Below are positions 26,455 to 34,902 of a DNA stretch of 64,000 nt, piece by piece; position 1 is the stretch's first letter; each line of letters starts with the position of its first letter. The stretch spans positions 2,480,001-2,544,000 of the forward strand of contig NZ_CP042432.1 of the NCBI RefSeq assembly GCF_008033235.1, given 5' to 3'. Origin of the DNA: Anseongella ginsenosidimutans. Lineage in GTDB: Bacteria; Bacteroidota; Bacteroidia; Sphingobacteriales; Sphingobacteriaceae. The notes under the pieces were generated by a model. It had not been told where the DNA came from. It did no database searches and saw only the letters and a program-made list of their open reading frames with translations. A program made the position numbers and the translations under genes.

Positions 26455-27325
26455 GAAGCCGGTTTTTGCTAAAGTACCTGAAGTAGTACAGAACGATGTG
26501 TTCGCCGTACGGACCGCCGACCTCCCTTATTTTTCGACGGAATTCCATTTTCATAAGGAATGCCAGATGAACTATATCGTGCAAAGTGAAGGCCGCCGGA
26601 TCATTGGCGACAGGGTGGAGACATTCAAAGGCGGCGAACTTGTTTTCCTGGGGTCAGATCTTCCGCATGTCTGGCACAACGATAAATGGTATTTTGAAAA
26701 GAACGATGGTGAAATTCAGGCCCGTTCAGTGACGCTGTTTTTCGATTCGGACAAACTGATTGAGTTATTGTCCCATTTGATCCCGGTAAATAAGCTTCAA
26801 ACATTCCTGAAAATGGCGCGTCGCGGAATGAAATTTTCGGGCAAATCAAAGAAAGCCCTCACACAGCTTTTGCTGGAAATGACTACACAGCAAGAACTGG
26901 CTCAATTGGTGACGCTGCTGAAAATACTGGAATTGCTTAGCGCAACCACGGAATATGAATTGCTTGCCAGCAGCGGCTATGTCAATACTTACCAGGCGAA
27001 GGACAATGACAGGATGGACAGGGTTTTCAAGTACATTTTCAGCAACTTTACTTCTGGGATCAAACTTGACGAGATTGCGGCCCTGGCCAACATGAATAAA
27101 CAAGCGTTCTGCAGGTATTTTAAATCACGAACACAGAAAACCTTTACCGAGTTTGTTAATAATATCCGTGTGGGCCATGCCTGCAAGCTTATGACCGAAA
27201 AAGAATGCCGGATCGCAGAGCTTGCCTATGACTGCGGTTTTAACAGCCTGTCGAATTTTAACAGGTTTTTCAGGGAAATGAAAGGAATCAACCCGAGGGA
27301 CTACAAAAAAATGATTTCGCCCTGA
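26453..27325 (+). CDS. AraC-family transcriptional regulator with cupin sensor domain
   Basis: A protein of 290 residues. The N-terminal cupin-like half contains FHKECQMNYIVQSEGRRI and GGELVFLGSDLPHVWHND, typical of sugar-responsive AraC regulators. The C-terminal half has two helix-turn-helix units: IKLDEIAALANMNKQAFCRY and CRIAELAYDCGFNSLSNFNR, followed by FFREMKGINPRDYKKM. It is divergent from susC and is the best candidate to control the utilisation locus, its own promoter and perhaps the dehydrogenase to oxidoreductase genes downstream. The ligand is probably a sugar released by the glycosidases. Confidence 0.93.
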   Translation: MKPVFAKVPEVVQNDVFAVRTADLPYFSTEFHFHKECQMNYIVQSEGRRIIGDRVETFKGGELVFLGSDLPHVWHNDKWYFEKNDGEIQARSVTLFFDSDKLIELLSHLIPVNKLQTFLKMARRGMKFSGKSKKALTQLLLEMTTQQELAQLVTLLKILELLSATTEYELLASSGYVNTYQAKDNDRMDRVFKYIFSNFTSGIKLDEIAALANMNKQAFCRYFKSRTQKTFTEFVNNIRVGHACKLMTEKECRIAELAYDCGFNSLSNFNRFFREMKGINPRDYKKMISP

Positions 27326-27401
27326 TTGCGTATTATACGACTCCTGGCATTTAAACGTCAGCAGATTCAGATATTTGCCGAATCATTTTACCTTTGAGCG
27401 T

Positions 27402-28418
27402 ATGAAAGCCGTTGTACTGGACAATCCAGGAAAATTCCGATGGGCAGACACGCCGCATCCGGGTAAACCGGGGCGGGGAGAAGTGCTGCTAAAAGTCAGG
27501 CATCTTTCGATTTGCGGAACCGATCTGCATGCATTTAAAGGCCGGCAGCCTTTCTTTTCTTACCCCCGCATACTTGGTCATGAAATAGCTGCGGAAGTTA
27601 TTGAAGTTGGCGAAGGCGTTTCAGGTATTCTGCCCGGAGATTTATGTTCGGTTGAACCCTATAGAAATCCCGTGATGGACCAGGCCGTTAAAAGAGGAAA
27701 AACGAACTGCGGCAGTCAGCTGACCGTACTGGGCGTACACGAAGACGGTGCGATGCGGGAATATTTTGTGTACCAGGCAGCCAATATTCATGTTACCCGC
27801 GGCTTGCATCCGGACAAGGTTGCGCTTATTGAACCGCTGGCCATAGCCTGCCACGCAATAGAAAGAGCGGCGTTAAGCGATGATGACACGGTGCTGGTGA
27901 TCGGAGCCGGTCCTATCGGTATTGCCATCATTGCACTTGCCCGGTTATCAGGCCTGAAAATTATTTCGCTGGACGTAAACCGGAACAGGCTTGATTTTGT
28001 GAAAGACAAATACCCGGAAACGGAAACATTGTTATTAACGGATAAGATAGTTGATGATCTCCAAACATTGTTGAACAGCGACTTGCCAACCGTCATTTTT
28101 GATGCGACGGGTAATAAAACGTCTATGCAGAATTCGTTTAATTATGTGGCGCCGGGCGGAACCATTGTTTTTGTGGGTTTATTTGTCGGGGATGTGGTAT
28201 TTGACGATCCTAACTTTCACCGGAAAGAAATTACGCTAATGGCCAGCCGGTCCGCAAGGTCAAGGGATTTTAAAAAGGTGATTGAACTGCTAACATTAAA
28301 TAAGATTGACACCAGCGGCTTTATTACACACCGGATACCGTTTCAAAACATTGTGGAGGAATTCGAAAAACTTTACCTGCCCGAAGAAAACGTTATAAAA
28401 GCTATTATTGATTTTTGA
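27402..28418 (+). CDS. Zinc-type medium-chain alcohol (sugar) dehydrogenase
   Basis: A protein of 338 residues from the ATG at 27402 (MKAVVLDNPGKFRW); nine upstream codons are open but look noncoding. It is a medium-chain dehydrogenase with catalytic zinc ligands Cys in LSICGTDLHAF, His-Glu in LGHEIAAEV, and Glu in ALIEPLAIACH. The four-Cys structural zinc site is reduced to one Cys (KTNCGSQL), as in several sugar dehydrogenases. The nucleotide site VIGAGPIGIAIIALA ends in Asp (ISLDVNRN), favouring NAD over NADP. Relatives oxidise sugar alcohols, aldoses or fucose. Its position after the AraC gene suggests it acts on a monosaccharide from the locus. Confidence 0.9.
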   Translation: MKAVVLDNPGKFRWADTPHPGKPGRGEVLLKVRHLSICGTDLHAFKGRQPFFSYPRILGHEIAAEVIEVGEGVSGILPGDLCSVEPYRNPVMDQAVKRGKTNCGSQLTVLGVHEDGAMREYFVYQAANIHVTRGLHPDKVALIEPLAIACHAIERAALSDDDTVLVIGAGPIGIAIIALARLSGLKIISLDVNRNRLDFVKDKYPETETLLLTDKIVDDLQTLLNSDLPTVIFDATGNKTSMQNSFNYVAPGGTIVFVGLFVGDVVFDDPNFHRKEITLMASRSARSRDFKKVIELLTLNKIDTSGFITHRIPFQNIVEEFEKLYLPEENVIKAIIDF

Positions 28419-28512
28419 GAATGCCTCAAATCTATTTTTTATTTATCTTGCGGTCTCTATGTCATTTGGAGTACAACCGAAAATGTCTTGTTCGAATAAT
28501 ATTTGTTAAAAA

Positions 28513-29325
28513 ATGAAGATCAAACCAATAAAATGGCTGAGCGGTTTTGCGATGCTGGGGCTTGCTGGTTTAGCTTTTTCCTGCAATACCGCTACAAAAG
28601 AGGGTGAAGCGGAAAAGCAAGGCCCGGAGCAGACACAAGAAGATTCCGGGTGGATTTACCTTTTTGATGGTACCAGTACCGAAGGATGGCGCGGATACGG
28701 TATGGATTCTCTGCCGCCGGGATGGACGATCCAGGATAGCGCCCTGGCTTTTGACACGGAACTTGGCCTGGAACAGAACTATAAAGGCGGAACCGATATC
28801 CTTTATGGGGCCGAGGAATTTGACAATTTTGAACTTTATCTGGAATGGAAGCTTCCCGAAGGCGGAAATAGCGGCATTTTTTATCATGTTAAGGAAGGTT
28901 ATGACGGACCGCCGGTGGTGGCGCCTGAATATCAGCTTATCGATGACGAAAACTATGCCCGCATCCATGACCTTACCACCTATAATACCAGCTTAGGCTA
29001 CACAGAAAATCCGGAAGAACTGAAGCCCTTGCAGCAAACCGGCGCCGATTATGCCATGCATGCCCCGGATCCCGATAAGATACTGCACCCTGTAGGGGAA
29101 TGGAACAGTTCTAAAATTGTTTTCACCCCCGAAAAGGTGGAACATTGGCTGAATGGAAAATTGATCCTGTCTTTCGTTCCCTGGGACGAAGCCTGGCAGG
29201 AGAAGAAAAATTCCGACAAATGGAAGAACAGCCCGGATTACGGGAAGTTTAAGAGCGGATACATCGCCTTGCAGGACCATTCCAGCCCCATTTGGTTCCG
29301 GAATATTAAAATTAAAAAACGATAA
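28513..29325 (+). CDS. DUF1080 (3-keto-disaccharide hydrolase domain) lipoprotein
   Basis: A lipoprotein of 270 residues (LAGLAFSCNTATKEG). The DUF1080 fold, a concanavalin-like jelly roll, is shown by GWIYLFDGTSTEGWRGYG, GGTDILYGAEEFDNFELYLE, KLPEGGNSGIFYHVKEG, PEYQLIDDENY, the KPLQQTGADYAMHAP insertion, VGEWNSSKIVFTPEKVEHWL and YIALQDHSSPIWFRNIKI at the end. Members cleave 3-keto-glycosides made by C3-oxidising dehydrogenases. The gene is 17 nt upstream of a Gfo/Idh/MocA oxidoreductase gene, a pairing that supports an oxidise-then-cleave route for glycosides. Confidence 0.92.
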   Translation: MKIKPIKWLSGFAMLGLAGLAFSCNTATKEGEAEKQGPEQTQEDSGWIYLFDGTSTEGWRGYGMDSLPPGWTIQDSALAFDTELGLEQNYKGGTDILYGAEEFDNFELYLEWKLPEGGNSGIFYHVKEGYDGPPVVAPEYQLIDDENYARIHDLTTYNTSLGYTENPEELKPLQQTGADYAMHAPDPDKILHPVGEWNSSKIVFTPEKVEHWLNGKLILSFVPWDEAWQEKKNSDKWKNSPDYGKFKSGYIALQDHSSPIWFRNIKIKKR

Positions 29326-29342
29326 TTGAGAAATACCCAACC

Positions 29343-30773
29343 ATGAATAAACGCGAATTCTTAAAAAAAGGCAGTATAGGCGCACTGGGAATCCTGATGG
29401 CTCCCGCTTTATTAAAAGGGGGCGTGAACCGGACCCGCTTACGAACCGCTCATATCGGTTTGGGAGGCATGGGAATGGAAGACCTGAAGGCAATTGCGTC
29501 TCATCCGGCTGTGGAAGTTGCCGCTCTTTGTGATGTGGATGCCGGTAACTTATCCGGGGCCCATAAACTTCATCGATCGGCTCGTGTGTTTTTCGATTAT
29601 CGTGTCATGTTGGAGGAAATGGGGAATGAAATTGACGCGGTAATTGTCTCCACACCAGATCACACCCATGCTCCGGCTGCCATGCTGGCCATGCAGATGA
29701 ACAAGCCTGTTTATTGTCAGAAACCGCTCACGCATTATGTTTCGGAATCGCGCGACATGAAAAAAATGGCTGCCGACAAGGGTTTGGTAACCCAGATGGG
29801 TATTCAGGTACATTCTTTTTACGATTATAAACTGGCTACGCTTTTAATACAATCCGGGATCATTGGAAAGGTGCATACGGTACATGCCTGGTCGCCGAAG
29901 AACTGGGGTTATGATGGCGCGCCTCCGGCGGGTGAAGATCCTGTTCCGCAGGAATTAGATTGGGATTTATGGTTGGGAACCTCCGCCAAACGCCCTTACA
30001 AGGAGGGAATGTACCATCCCGGAAATTGGCGTAAAATCATGGATTACGGCTGTGGCACCCTGGGCGATATGGGCGTACATATTTTTGATACACCTTATAA
30101 TGCCCTGCAACTGGATGTTCCTGAAACCATCATGACCCAATGCCGGCCAACCACTGGGTTCGGTTTCCCCGAGCGCAATACTGTGACCTACGAGTTTCCG
30201 CGTACCAAATACACGACCAGGCGCTTAAAATGGATATGGTATGATGGTGAAGGCGCGCCTGCAATGCATGATGATCTGGTATTGCCGGGCATGGATGAAA
30301 AGGCGGTTAGAAACGAACAAACAAAAGAAGCCAGCGTTGAAGACAAAAGCTCTCTTAACGTCGAGGTCGCGAAAGCGAATGAGCTGCCGGAACAGGGCGC
30401 CATGTTCGTGGGCAAAAAGGGACGCTTATTATTGCCTCACTTCATGCAATTGCCAAGGAAGATCCACAAAGGAAAATACGTTGATATTTCCAGGGAAATT
30501 GCCGAGATCAGCAGGGAACATAAGCTGGGTGAGCCTGTTCGTGATTACGCAAAAGAAGGACCAAAGCATTATCACGAATTCGTGGATGCCTGCCTTGGGA
30601 AAGCGGAGTGTTCCGCACCTTTTGAATATGCCGCGCGACTGACCGAAACCATTCTTCTGGGAACCATTGCCGGGCGTTTCCCGGGCGAGACCTTACACTG
30701 GGACGCGAAGGCCGCCAAATTCAAAGAAGAGAAAGCGAATCAATACCTGAGCGGCGAATACCGGAAGTTTTAG
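29343..30773 (+). CDS. Gfo/Idh/MocA-family oxidoreductase (exported)
   Basis: A protein of 476 residues with a Tat-like leader (MNKREFLKKGSIGALGILMA). The Rossmann domain has AHIGLGGMGMEDLKAIA and VAALCDVDAGN; the catalytic stretch is VYCQKPLTHYVSESRDMKKM, equivalent to the EKP motif but with Gln in place of Glu. The C-terminal alpha/beta domain includes GNWRKIMDYGCGTLGDMGVH (the aromatic/His catalytic segment) and HYHEFVDACLGK. NAD(P)-dependent, it probably oxidises or reduces a sugar C3 or similar position in the periplasm. It is coupled to the DUF1080 gene and followed by a strong terminator. Confidence 0.92.
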   Translation: MNKREFLKKGSIGALGILMAPALLKGGVNRTRLRTAHIGLGGMGMEDLKAIASHPAVEVAALCDVDAGNLSGAHKLHRSARVFFDYRVMLEEMGNEIDAVIVSTPDHTHAPAAMLAMQMNKPVYCQKPLTHYVSESRDMKKMAADKGLVTQMGIQVHSFYDYKLATLLIQSGIIGKVHTVHAWSPKNWGYDGAPPAGEDPVPQELDWDLWLGTSAKRPYKEGMYHPGNWRKIMDYGCGTLGDMGVHIFDTPYNALQLDVPETIMTQCRPTTGFGFPERNTVTYEFPRTKYTTRRLKWIWYDGEGAPAMHDDLVLPGMDEKAVRNEQTKEASVEDKSSLNVEVAKANELPEQGAMFVGKKGRLLLPHFMQLPRKIHKGKYVDISREIAEISREHKLGEPVRDYAKEGPKHYHEFVDACLGKAECSAPFEYAARLTETILLGTIAGRFPGETLHWDAKAAKFKEEKANQYLSGEYRKF

Positions 30774-30777
30774 GCGC

Positions 30778-30806
30778 CCGCCGGGCGTAACCCCGGCGGC
30801 TTTTTT
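30778..30806 (+). terminator. Rho-independent terminator after the oxidoreductase gene
   Basis: CCGCCGGG (30778-30785) pairs with CCCGGCGG (30792-30799), with a 6-nt gap, followed by CTTTTTTAT. It starts 5 nt after the stop codon. The following 220 bp up to 31029 show no gene I can support. Confidence 0.88.
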
Positions 30807-31029
30807 ATACGTAATCGGGAGGCATCGACATTGGTACATGGAGTAACCTCGAAGCTTTAAGGCCAGGTACGGGAAAGCGTTGAAGATCGGCCGGGGCGTC
30901 CCGGAGGATGAAGCCGCGCGGTGAGGGCGTGTTGAAGCCCGTCTATCCGCTTGCACAAGCTAGTTTCGAATACAAAGATCCTTCTTAATTCTTCAGGAAT
31001 GAGCAGGTTTTTATAGGATTAGGAAACGG

Positions 31030-31446
31030 CTACTCGCGAACCTTTGATTGTATACCCTTCACGGACTTTATAAATTTTTCAGAATCTGAAACCCATCCAA
31101 AAACCCCGCCTTGCATTTTGGTACTCTTGACAACGGCTGCATAATTGCCCTCGTCGGTTGCGCCGGTACAATCTTTCAGCAGCAAACACCAAAAGCCGAG
31201 ATCATTGGCTTCAGTCATAATGGTATTTACACATACGTCGGCCGTAATTCCGACGATCACCAAATGAGTTATTCCTAAGTTTTGCAGCGTCATAAATAAA
31301 GTACTTACACCGGTTGCTCCTTTCCCGGCTTTATCAATGAGGATCTCTCCCTCGATAGGTTCTACTTCTTTGACGATAGCCCAGCTTTTGGAGCCTCTGA
31401 CAAGGAGCCGGCCAATGCCGCCTCCCGCCTGAAGATCAGCCTTCAA
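31030..31446 (-). pseudogene. 5'-truncated isochorismatase-family cysteine hydrolase
   Basis: The frame encodes the C-terminal 138 residues of an isochorismatase-like hydrolase: EGEILIDKAGKGATGVSTLF, the catalytic Cys in VGITADVCVNTIMTEANDLG, and LLKDCTGATDEGNYAAVVKS. The N-terminal third, which carries the catalytic Asp (D-x-Q-x-D-F) and begins the sheet, is absent: the frame can only start at a TTG at 31446, and a stop lies four codons further upstream. Family members are usually 180-240 residues. Without the Asp it should be inactive. Immediately beyond the break a methyltransferase fragment starts on the other strand, so this is a rearrangement junction. Confidence 0.78.
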
Positions 31447-31679
31447 TGTTTCAAATTTTTAAAAATCATTTGAATCGCAGCGGAGTATTACTGTTCACTT
31501 CCGGAAAAGAACATGGCGAAACCTGGGCAATGAACCAGGGGACAAACCTGTTTCATGGCTCACTGGACACCCATCAGTACCGGTCTCTTCTTGAAGCTTG
31601 CGGTTTCCGTATCCTGCAGTATAGAGAAGGAGATCCTGAATGTGGCAATGCGAACGTCTGGATGGCGCAACTCGCATAA
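31446..31679 (+). pseudogene. C-terminal fragment of a class I methyltransferase
   Basis: The frame of 77 codons reads like the last third of a SAM methyltransferase: RSGVLLFTSGKEHGETW, LFHGSLDTHQYRSLLEACGF, ILQYREGDPECGNANVWMAQ. This is the post-motif-II strand, final helices and terminal strand. Motif I and the SAM site are missing. It abuts the truncated hydrolase head to head. It may be a relic left when the intervening sequence was lost. Confidence 0.7.
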
Positions 31680-31715
31680 AAAAAAGCCCTTTTTTTTAAC
31701 AAAAAAGAGCTTTTT
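31679..31715 (-). terminator. Terminator downstream of tRNA-Met
   Basis: On the minus strand AAAAAGCTCTTTTTT and AAAAAAAAGGGCTTTTT form an A/T-rich hairpin with loop GTT and a central GCTC/GGGC core, ending in a run of at least seven T. It starts 8 nt after the 3' end of the tRNA. Confidence 0.75.
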
Positions 31716-31722
31716 ACGAATG

Positions 31723-31796
31723 TGGGCCCAGCTGGGCTCGAACCAGCGACCCACAGATTATGAGTCTGTTGCTCTAACCGACTGAGCTATGGGCCC
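31723..31796 (-). tRNA. tRNA-Met (CAT anticodon, elongator type)
   Basis: 74 nt on the minus strand. Acceptor GGGCCCA pairs with TGGGCCC; the D arm is AGCTCAGTCGGTTAGAGC; the anticodon stem/loop ACAGA-CTCATAA-TCTGT carries CAT; the T arm contains GGTTCGAGCC. Discriminator A; CCA is not encoded (ACA follows). CAT could also mean a lysidine-modified Ile tRNA, but the G1-C72 acceptor and overall sequence are like Bacteroidota elongator Met tRNAs. Confidence 0.92.
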
Positions 31797-31909
31797 GTTT
31801 TCAAACCGGGTTTGAAAAGAGGTGCAATTTTACGAATTTTAGGGCAATAATGCAATGGCGGGCTGCTGTGTTTTTTTTGCCGGCGGCCGGCTGACTAAAA
31901 TGTGAACGT

Positions 31910-32530
31910 GTGAGTACCATTAAAAATATCATTTTCGATTACGGCGGGGTTATTTTTGAAATTGAGCATGAGCTGGCGGCCCGGTCATTTGAAGAACTGG
32001 GTGTGCCGCAGGTGAGACAGGCTTTTACTCATGCGGCCCAGGGCGAACTGTTTATGGATTTTGAGACCGGTACCGTTAGCCCGGAAATTTTTCGGGAAGA
32101 AGTACGGAAGATGAGCGAACGGCCGCTCAGCGATGAGCAGATTGACGGTGCCTGGAATGCGATGCTTTTGGGGGTGCCGGAGGGCAATGTGCCCTTGCTG
32201 ATGCAGCTGAAGGAAAAATACCGGACTTTTTTGTTAAGTAATAATAATCCTATTCACCATGCTGCTTGTGAGCGAATGCTTCGGGAGCGCTGGGAGACGG
32301 CTATTGAGGACTGCATGGAAAAGGCTTATTTTTCGCATTTGATTCAGTTGCGAAAGCCTGATGCCCGGGCGTACCGGCATGTGCTGGAAATGCACGGCCT
32401 TGATCCCGGCGAAACGGTATTTATCGATGATACGCCGGTAAACATTGAAATAGCTGCATCGCTTGGTATGCAAACCCGGCTGGTCAGGCGGAACGCGCCG
32501 TTGCCGGATACGATCGAAAGCTTTTTATAA
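31910..32530 (+). CDS. HAD-superfamily phosphatase (HAD-IA, YihX-like)
   Basis: A protein of 206 residues with a GTG start at 31910 (MSTIKNIIFDYGGVIFEIE). HAD motif I is FDYGGV with the nucleophile Asp and a glycine where many HADs have the second Asp, as in the glucose-1-phosphatase/haloacid dehalogenase branch. Motif II is FLLSNNNPIHH, motif III KPDARAYRHVLEMHG, motif IV ETVFIDDTPVNIEIAASLGM. The cap is an alpha-helical bundle between motifs I and II. Substrate likely a small phosphorylated sugar; not assigned. It is convergent with the acyl-CoA ligase gene, 12 nt away, and follows the tRNA on the opposite strand. Confidence 0.9.
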   Translation: MSTIKNIIFDYGGVIFEIEHELAARSFEELGVPQVRQAFTHAAQGELFMDFETGTVSPEIFREEVRKMSERPLSDEQIDGAWNAMLLGVPEGNVPLLMQLKEKYRTFLLSNNNPIHHAACERMLRERWETAIEDCMEKAYFSHLIQLRKPDARAYRHVLEMHGLDPGETVFIDDTPVNIEIAASLGMQTRLVRRNAPLPDTIESFL

Positions 32531-32542
32531 AAAATAACCATC

Positions 32543-34453
32543 CTATACTACTGCCGGTAATTTATAAAGCTGACGGATCATCCCCGCGTATTTCTCTTCC
32601 ACTACCTTACGCTTGATCTTAAGAGTGGGGGTCATTTCACCGTCGTCGATGGTGAAGGGAGTACGCTTTACCGCAAAATTCTTAATGCGTTCAAATTTGG
32701 CGAGTTCGGTGGATAAACTGCGGATATCTTCGTTCAGCCAGTTGATAATCCGGGTGTCTTCAATAAAAGGGGTGGGTTCACTAAAAAAACTTTCGTGAAG
32801 GTCAAATGTCTGCATCATGAGTTCTTTATTCGGAACCAGGATAGCGGTGATGTATTCCTGTTTATCGCCGACGAGGAAAATCTGTTCGATCTTATTGCTT
32901 TTCATATACACGTTTTCCACCGGGGTGGGGTATACGTTCTTTCCATAGGCATTCACCAGCATGTTTTTTATGCGGTCGGTAATTTTCAGGTTGCCCTGCC
33001 GGAAACAGCCTACATCCCCGGTATGGAACCAGCCCTGGCGGTCAATAGCGGCTTGCGTTTCCGCCGGTTTGTTCCAGTAGCCTTTCATGATGCAATGGCC
33101 GCGGACGATGATCTCGCCTTCCGGGCTTTGGAAGGAGGGATCGTGGCTTTCATGAGTTTGTATGGTAAAGATCTCTTGTGTTTCGGGCTGCTGAATGCCG
33201 ATCTCAATGCCCGGGATCACCGGGCCAACGGTGCCGATGGCCTGGCGCTCGTACAGGTTAACGGCTACCACGGGCGAAGTTTCGGTAAGCCCGTAGCCTT
33301 CCAGGACGATGATCCCCAGGTTGCTGAAAAATTCGCCTACGCTAACCGGCATGGCCCCGCCGCCGGAAATCATGAATTTGAGGTTTCCACCAGTCTTTTC
33401 CTTGATCTTGCGAAAGACCAGCTTTTCGGCTATTGCCAGCTGCAGCGATAACCCGGCGGGCAGTGATTTTCCCTGTTCTCTGATCTCGCGGGCCTTTTTT
33501 CCTGTATTCAATGCCCAGTAGAAAATCTTAGCCTTCAGGCCCCCGCCTTCGGTAGCATTTTTATATACCTTATCCTGGATTTTTTCAAGCAGCCTGGGCA
33601 CTACATTCATGATGCTCGGCTGTACTTCGGTCATGTTGCGCCCCAGTGATTCGAGGCTCTCGGCAAAAGCCATCTTACAGCCCATTGCCAGGCATACATG
33701 GTACGTGGCGGTCCGTTCGAAAACATGGGAAAGCGGGAGGAATGAGAGGAAGGTGTCGTCGTTGTCGATTGCCCCGGTCAGGTGCTCAAGGCAAGCCTTC
33801 ACATTCTTGACAAAATTAGCATGGGTAAGCATGGTCCCTTTGGGAATGCCGGTTGTTCCCGAAGTATAAATAAGAGAGGCCAGGTCTTCTTCCTGCACGT
33901 CTTCCCTGAGGGCGGAGATTTCGGCTTTCCTGCTTTCAAGGACAGCTTTGCCTTGTATAATTACGTCATTGAGCGATATAATCGTCTTGTTGCCAGTATT
34001 CTGGCCGGTGATCTTTTCGTGATCGTCAAAAGCAGGAATAATAAAGCGCAGGGCGGGACAGTCCCCGGCGATTTTAAGGACTTTTTTCAGAAGGAAGGAA
34101 TTGCCTGCTATCAGGGATTTGGCGCCGGAATCATTCAGTATATAAGCAGTATCTTTTTCCGGAATGGTGGGGTAAACAGAGACATTCACCGCGCCGATCT
34201 GCTGCAGGGCCTGGTCAAAATATACGTATTCCGGACTGTTGTCAAGGAGCAGCCCCAGCCGGTCTCCCTTTTTGATTCCCATTTCCAGCAGCCAGGCCGA
34301 AATGGCATCTGCTTTATCCAGGGCTTCGCCATAACTAATAGGTTCGTATTTTTGAGGTCCGCGGTAAAGCAGGAAGGGATGTTCGGGCGGATGTATGTGT
34401 TTTACCACATAACGGATAAGCTGAGGGAGGGTTTTTCCTTGTAAATAGTCCAT
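32543..34453 (-). CDS. Long-chain acyl-CoA synthetase (AMP-binding enzyme)
   Basis: A protein of 636 residues of the ANL superfamily, in the long-chain FadD15-like group. The P-loop-like motif is LIYTSGTTGIPKGTMLTHAN near residue 195. Later motifs are SFLPLSHVFERTATYH, the adenylate-binding LEGYGLTETSPVVAVN, the hinge GWFHTGDVGCFRQGNLKITD, and the Arg/Lys segment RIKNMLVNAYGKNVYPTPVE. The final catalytic Lys of the C-terminal domain is in TLKIKRKVVEEKY. It activates fatty acids with ATP and CoA for lipid synthesis or beta-oxidation. No signal peptide, so cytosolic or membrane-associated. It has no obvious operon partner. Confidence 0.95.
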   Translation of the reverse strand: MDYLQGKTLPQLIRYVVKHIHPPEHPFLLYRGPQKYEPISYGEALDKADAISAWLLEMGIKKGDRLGLLLDNSPEYVYFDQALQQIGAVNVSVYPTIPEKDTAYILNDSGAKSLIAGNSFLLKKVLKIAGDCPALRFIIPAFDDHEKITGQNTGNKTIISLNDVIIQGKAVLESRKAEISALREDVQEEDLASLIYTSGTTGIPKGTMLTHANFVKNVKACLEHLTGAIDNDDTFLSFLPLSHVFERTATYHVCLAMGCKMAFAESLESLGRNMTEVQPSIMNVVPRLLEKIQDKVYKNATEGGGLKAKIFYWALNTGKKAREIREQGKSLPAGLSLQLAIAEKLVFRKIKEKTGGNLKFMISGGGAMPVSVGEFFSNLGIIVLEGYGLTETSPVVAVNLYERQAIGTVGPVIPGIEIGIQQPETQEIFTIQTHESHDPSFQSPEGEIIVRGHCIMKGYWNKPAETQAAIDRQGWFHTGDVGCFRQGNLKITDRIKNMLVNAYGKNVYPTPVENVYMKSNKIEQIFLVGDKQEYITAILVPNKELMMQTFDLHESFFSEPTPFIEDTRIINWLNEDIRSLSTELAKFERIKNFAVKRTPFTIDDGEMTPTLKIKRKVVEEKYAGMIRQLYKLPAVV

Positions 34454-34554
34454 ATTGGCCGGTTAATTAGCGTCGCGCCTGCTACTTGTTGTCCATGCCG
34501 TATACCGGCGGCGCACTGGCGAATTTACAAAGATATTGGGATTTCGACCTGCCT

Positions 34555-34881
34555 TTATACAGAAAAGCTCTCTCCGCAGGCGCAGGTTCGCGAGGCATTC
34601 GGGTTATTAAAGCTAAAACCCTTCCCGTTCAGGCCGGTTGAGAAATCAAGCTCCGTTCCGGCCAGGTAAAGAAAGCTTTTAACATCAAGTACGACGCGGA
34701 TGCCTTTGTCCTCGAAAAACTGGTCTTTTTCCTTTGCCTGGTTGTCAAAATCCAGTTTATAGGACAGGCCGGAACAACCTCCGCTTTCCACTCCAACCCG
34801 CAGGAAATAGCTGTTGTCATAACCGGACTCTTTCATAAGAGCCTCAATTCGTTCTTTCGCACGGTCGGTAATTGTAATCAT
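34555..34881 (-). CDS. Iron-sulfur cluster assembly/carrier protein (IscA/ErpA/HesB family)
   Basis: A protein of 108 residues, the normal family length. The three conserved Cys are visible in VESGGCSGLSYKL and in the C-terminal SRTCACGESF. A-type carriers receive Fe-S clusters and pass them to target proteins. The gene lies 21 nt downstream of the cysteine desulfurase gene on the same strand, a functional pair (sulfur donor plus carrier); no scaffold gene is nearby. Confidence 0.95.
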   Translation of the reverse strand: MITITDRAKERIEALMKESGYDNSYFLRVGVESGGCSGLSYKLDFDNQAKEKDQFFEDKGIRVVLDVKSFLYLAGTELDFSTGLNGKGFSFNNPNASRTCACGESFSV

Positions 34882-34902
34882 GATCTTTTAAACAAAGGCA
34901 AT

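Noticed and set aside
30807-31029. Possible coding remnant or structured RNA between the oxidoreductase terminator and the truncated hydrolase
   Set aside because: Frames are closed by stops, no homology is evident, and no strong stems were seen.
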